Assembly: GCA_964636575.1 (NCBI GenBank)
Contig: CAZWSE010000126.1
Coordinates: forward strand, 1-7,792
Reading direction: 5' to 3'
DNA: 7,792 nucleotides
From: CAZWSE01 sp964636575
GTDB lineage: Bacteria; Pseudomonadota; Alphaproteobacteria; Rhodobacterales; Rhodobacteraceae
The translations under genes and the position numbers were made by a program. Under the pieces are notes generated by a model that saw only the letters and a list, made by a program, of their open reading frames with translations, did no database searches and had not been told where the DNA came from. Every line of letters starts with the position of its first letter. Position 1 is the stretch's first letter. Below are positions 5,193 through 7,792 of this stretch, one piece after another.

Positions 5193-5924
5193 CAGGATCG
5201 TCGCATTCCCTGCGGTCAGTGACCTTTTGGCCCGATCCAGCCGCAGATAGGCGATACCTCCGCCTTGCGCTTGGGTGAAAAGCTGCCCTGCCACTTTGTC
5301 GCCTGCCATGATGTCTGTGCCCATCGGGACCGGCCCGTCTTTGACTGTCACGGACATGAACCCTTTGCGCAGTTCTGTTTTGTGCTTCATCCGCGCTGTC
5401 ACTTCTTGGCCCACGTAGCATCCTTTGCGGAAATCCACTCCGTTCAACCGCTCATATCCTGCTTCCAGAATGAACGTGTCGGGGGTCAGTTCGATGCCGG
5501 TTTCGGGGATGCAATGCGCCACGCGGATCGTGTCGAAATCTGTGCCATCTTCGGATTCCGGTGCGTCGCTGTACTGACGCCAGCCCATGTCGGGGTGCCT
5601 AGGGTCCGCAAATGCGCCGTTTGGCGTGTCGCCTGTGCCTCTTTGCAGGTTCAGGCCAGAAGGCTCTATCGTCACTTTTGCCCGAAGTTTGTACATTGTC
5701 AGCCGCTTGGTCAGCATATCGGCCAGCTCGGTTGCTACATCGAGCAAGACGTCATCCCCGTCAGTCGCCAAAAAGAAGTCCGCGAGGTACTTGCCCTGTG
5801 GCGTAAGGATGGCCGCATAGACCAGCCCGTCTGATAACTTGGCGATGTCATTGGTGATCAACCCTTGCAGGAAGTCGCGGGTATCAGGGCCACTCAGGCG
5901 TAGAATTGTGCGGGTTGAGGGCAT
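5187..5924 (-). CDS. ygfZ: YgfZ/GcvT-domain protein (folate-binding, Fe-S enzyme maintenance; CAF17-like)
   Basis: A 245-residue cytoplasmic protein of the YgfZ/CAF17 family, which binds tetrahydrofolate and helps assemble or repair certain [4Fe-4S] enzymes such as MiaB and radical-SAM proteins. The signature KGCYVGQE is at 167-174 with the conserved Cys169, followed by TARMKHKTELRKG (176-188). The N-terminal part has the GcvT-like LSGPDTRDFLQGLITNDI (10-27) and LTPQGKYLADFFL (40-52), and the C-terminal part QAQGGGIAYLRLDRA (218-232) is also typical. Length is slightly below E. coli YgfZ (326 residues) but normal for the alphaproteobacterial form. The frame extends upstream to an ATG at 5981; I choose 5924 (MPSTRT) because AAGGA (5934-5938) lies 9 nt before it and the family homology starts there. 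A TATAGA -10-like box occurs upstream at 5953-5958 (minus strand). The stop shares CTATAG with the acetyltransferase. Confidence 0.93.
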   Translation of the reverse strand: MPSTRTILRLSGPDTRDFLQGLITNDIAKLSDGLVYAAILTPQGKYLADFFLATDGDDVLLDVATELADMLTKRLTMYKLRAKVTIEPSGLNLQRGTGDTPNGAFADPRHPDMGWRQYSDAPESEDGTDFDTIRVAHCIPETGIELTPDTFILEAGYERLNGVDFRKGCYVGQEVTARMKHKTELRKGFMSVTVKDGPVPMGTDIMAGDKVAGQLFTQAQGGGIAYLRLDRAKRSLTAGNATILL

Positions 5925-5964
5925 TGCGGCGTTTCCTTGACTGGTTTGTCCCTCTATATCGGGG

Positions 5965-5976
5965 GCGTTTGAACGC
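5965..5976. repeat. palindrome in the ygfZ/glycosyltransferase divergent region
   Basis: GCGTTTGAACGC has perfect five-base arms around TG, in the middle of the 72-bp gap between two divergent starts. It lies just upstream of the TATAGA box (5953-5958) read toward ygfZ, where it would fall in the -10/-35 spacer. A shared regulator site is possible but not shown. Confidence 0.25.
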
Positions 5977-5996
5977 AACACAAGGGCGCAACGCCA

Positions 5997-6674
5997 TTGG
6001 CACCGCTATCTGTAATCATTCCAACGCTGAATGCGGCTTCGGGTTTGCCGGCCACGTTTGCCGCCCTGTATGAAGGCGTGCAAGAGGGCTTGATTGCTGA
6101 GCTGATCGTCAGTGACGGTGGTTCGGGCGACGACACCTTGCTGTTGTCTGATGAAGTTGGTGCTGTGATCTTGCGTGGTGAGGCCGGACGTGGTGCCCAG
6201 TTGCGGCGCGGTGGAGAGGCTGCAAAGGGGGCTTGGATGCTGTTCTTGCACGCTGATACTGTGTTGCCCGAAGGCTGGACACAGCTTGTGCGCACCCACA
6301 TGCAAAGCGGTGACGGCGCGGCCTGTTTTAAGCTGTCCTTTGATGATGAAAGCTCTGCCGCCGGTCGTGTCGCAGGCTGGGCGAATTTGCGCACGAAATA
6401 CCTGTCGTTGCCCTATGGCGATCAGGGGTTGCTGGTTTCACGCAGGCTTTACAAGGATGTTGGTGGGTATCCCGACCAACCTTTGATGGAAGACGTGGCG
6501 ATTGCCCGCAAACTGCGCGGAAAGATCACTGTTCTACCCGGCACTGTACGCACATCGGCCGCCCGATACACGGCCCAAGGCTGGGTCAAACGCGGGTGGC
6601 GGAACCTGACGCTGTTGGTGCGCTATCTGATGGGGGCGGACCCTGAAAAGCTGGCCTCTGCCTATCGCCGCTAG
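5997..6674 (+). CDS. TIGR04283-type family 2 glycosyltransferase, TTG start
   Basis: A 225-residue GT-A-fold glycosyltransferase. SVIIPTLNAASGL (5-17) is the nucleotide-sugar-binding start typical of GT2 enzymes, AELIVSDGGSGDDT (34-47) contains the first conserved Asp residues, GRGAQLRRGGEAA (64-76) is a hallmark of the TIGR04283 group, and LHADT (84-88) supplies the metal-binding Asp. The acceptor-side segment GDQGLLVSR (141-149) and LMEDVAIARKLR (163-174, with the Glu-Asp pair) follow. There is no long hydrophobic span until the C-terminal LTLLVRYLMG (204-213), so it is probably cytoplasmic or membrane-associated. The sugar and acceptor cannot be read from sequence. TTG at 5997 is the only usual start between the upstream in-frame TGA (5970) and the homology; AAGGG lies at 5982-5986. 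Its stop overlaps that of the ABC exporter, to which it is convergent, so they are not one operon. Confidence 0.9.
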   Translation: MAPLSVIIPTLNAASGLPATFAALYEGVQEGLIAELIVSDGGSGDDTLLLSDEVGAVILRGEAGRGAQLRRGGEAAKGAWMLFLHADTVLPEGWTQLVRTHMQSGDGAACFKLSFDDESSAAGRVAGWANLRTKYLSLPYGDQGLLVSRRLYKDVGGYPDQPLMEDVAIARKLRGKITVLPGTVRTSAARYTAQGWVKRGWRNLTLLVRYLMGADPEKLASAYRR

Positions 6675-7792
6675 CGCCGTAGCCTGTTGCTGAACCAACG
6701 CAGCCACGACGGCCCAATATCGCGCTTGTCGGGGGTGGCCTGTTTGCGGCGCGGGCGCTTTGGGTCTGAAACTGTTTTGCCATCGCGGAATTGCAGGTTG
6801 TAGAGATCGGCGTAAAGCCCGCCACGGGTCAAAAGCTCTTCGTGGCTGCCGGTGTCGACGATCTGGCCTTTGTCCATCACGATGATTTTGTCGGCGTTGC
6901 GGATCGTTGACAGCCTATGTGCAATGACAAGCGTTGTGCGGCCCGAGGCCAGCCGTTCGAGCGCTTGTTGTACGACCTGTTCTGACTGTGCATCCAGCGC
7001 GCTTGTGGCCTCATCCAGCAGCAAGATCGGCGTGTCGCGCAAAAGTGCGCGCGCGATGACCACCCTTTGCCGCTGCCCCCCTGAAAGCGCCGATCCGCGT
7101 GGGCCAACAGGCGTGTCCAGTCCTTCTGATAAGTTGCCAAGAAAGTCGCTGACGTGGGAATCGTCGAGCACTTGTTTAAGCTGCGCATCCGAGACATCCG
7201 TGCGTCCAAGCAAGATGTTTTCGCGCAAGGTTTCATCGAACAAAAGCGCTTCTTGGCTAACCACCGAAAAGACCCCGCGCAGATCGGCCAATGCCAGATC
7301 CCGCACGCTGATCCCGCCGATTGAAACAACCCCGTCTTGAGGGTCAACAAGCCGTGTCAGAAGGTTGAAGATCGTCGATTTACCTGCACCTGATGCCCCG
7401 ACAAGCGCGGTCGTCTTGCCAGCTTCGGCTGTCATCGAAAGGCTGCGCAACACCTGCGCGTCGCCGTAGGACAGGGATACGTCCTTAAGCGATACCTCAG
7501 GGATGCCAGAGGGCGCGGCCACGGGGTTTTCTGGCGAGACCAGAAGGATCGGCGCATCTAGCAGTTCCTTGATCCGCTCAATCGCGGCGGCGGCGACCTG
7601 CCAAAGCCCGCTGATCGCCCCAAGCCTGCGCATGGGATCAAAGGCAAAGCCCATGGCCGTGAAAAAGGACATGAACTGGCCGACGCTCTTGTTGCCCGAT
7701 ATGATCTCGGACCCGCCGTAAAGCAGTACGACCATAAACCCGACCCCGCCCATGACATCGACCATGCCCGGAATAGTGGAGGCGCCGATGGC
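6671..7792 (-). CDS. ABC exporter half-transporter (permease plus ATPase), N-terminal part outside the window
   Basis: The visible part is 373 residues, open to the right edge; the Met at 7765 is internal, since the frame continues nine codons further. Family members of this MsbA-like type are about 600 residues, so most of the membrane domain is missing. Numbering from that Met: end of the fifth and the sixth membrane segments at about 5-51 (LLYGG, FFTAMGFAF), coupling-type helix VAAAAIERIKELLDAP (57-72), then a complete ATPase domain: A-loop Tyr100, Walker A GASGAGKST (123-131), Q-loop Gln171, signature LSGGQ (228-232), Walker B ILLLDE (247-252), D-loop SALD (255-258), H-loop His283. All catalytic residues are present. 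After about residue 324 comes a 40-residue basic tail (13 Lys/Arg, 4 Asp) ending in SWLRWFSNRLRR. It works as a dimer in the inner membrane; the cargo, such as lipid or polysaccharide precursor, is not readable. Confidence 0.93.
   Translation of the reverse strand, partial: AIGASTIPGMVDVMGGVGFMVVLLYGGSEIISGNKSVGQFMSFFTAMGFAFDPMRRLGAISGLWQVAAAAIERIKELLDAPILLVSPENPVAAPSGIPEVSLKDVSLSYGDAQVLRSLSMTAEAGKTTALVGASGAGKSTIFNLLTRLVDPQDGVVSIGGISVRDLALADLRGVFSVVSQEALLFDETLRENILLGRTDVSDAQLKQVLDDSHVSDFLGNLSEGLDTPVGPRGSALSGGQRQRVVIARALLRDTPILLLDEATSALDAQSEQVVQQALERLASGRTTLVIAHRLSTIRNADKIIVMDKGQIVDTGSHEELLTRGGLYADLYNLQFRDGKTVSDPKRPRRKQATPDKRDIGPSWLRWFSNRLRR

Noticed and set aside
5265..5834. A 189-codon open frame on the plus strand opposite ygfZ
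   Set aside because: It is a shadow of ygfZ: no recognisable domains, Cys/His-rich chance composition, while the minus-strand frame has clear family motifs.
5937..5960. TTGACT plus TATATC as a forward promoter for the glycosyltransferase
   Set aside because: The spacer is only 12 bp, too short for a sigma-70 promoter.
6852..7340. A 162-codon plus-strand open frame opposite the ABC ATPase domain
   Set aside because: Ser/Arg-rich shadow translation of a strongly conserved ATPase domain.

Overview
The window looks like a chromosomal core region of an alphaproteobacterium of the order Rhodobacterales (roseobacter or Rhodobacter type). That placement rests on the protein sequences and gene order: tRNA-Cys, a divergent isoaspartyl-methyltransferase-family gene, a TolC channel and a small acidic protein, then an orphan 106-residue protein typical of this order, EF-P, a YgfZ-type protein and a TIGR04283-type glycosyltransferase. 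It is moderately GC-rich (roughly 55-60 percent by eye). I see no phage genes, insertion sequences, CRISPR arrays or integrase signatures.

Layout. The left edge (1-53, minus) holds the 5' two thirds of a tRNA-Cys(GCA) gene, with its probable promoter at 65-92. A forward block follows: the methyltransferase-family protein (259-912), the TolC-family outer-membrane channel (1003-2451) and an acidic protein (2526-3404). The acidic protein's first 25 and last 48 residues resemble the two ends of the polar organizer PopZ. A minus-strand gene for a 106-residue conserved protein (3540-3860) meets this block and ends in a clear intrinsic terminator. Across a 217-bp divergent region lies efp (4078-4641, forward). 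An 80-nt spacer with several hairpins then leads into a GNAT acetyltransferase (4722-5192).

The right half consists of tightly abutting convergent genes. The acetyltransferase and ygfZ (5187-5924, minus) share the hexamer CTATAG, with a TAG stop on each strand. A glycosyltransferase with a TTG start (5997-6674, forward) and an ABC exporter half-transporter (6671 to beyond 7792, minus) share CTAG in the same way.

How the genes work together. The window is mostly a set of housekeeping neighbours rather than one pathway: translation (tRNA-Cys, EF-P), Fe-S or folate-linked enzyme maintenance (YgfZ), envelope export and sugar transfer (TolC, ABC exporter, glycosyltransferase), and possibly pole organization. 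The most interesting point is the acidic protein after tolC. It has PopZ-like ends, and in Caulobacter popZ also directly follows a TolC-family gene (rsaFb), so it may be the diverged PopZ counterpart in this lineage. The other points are mainly small regulatory or architectural details.
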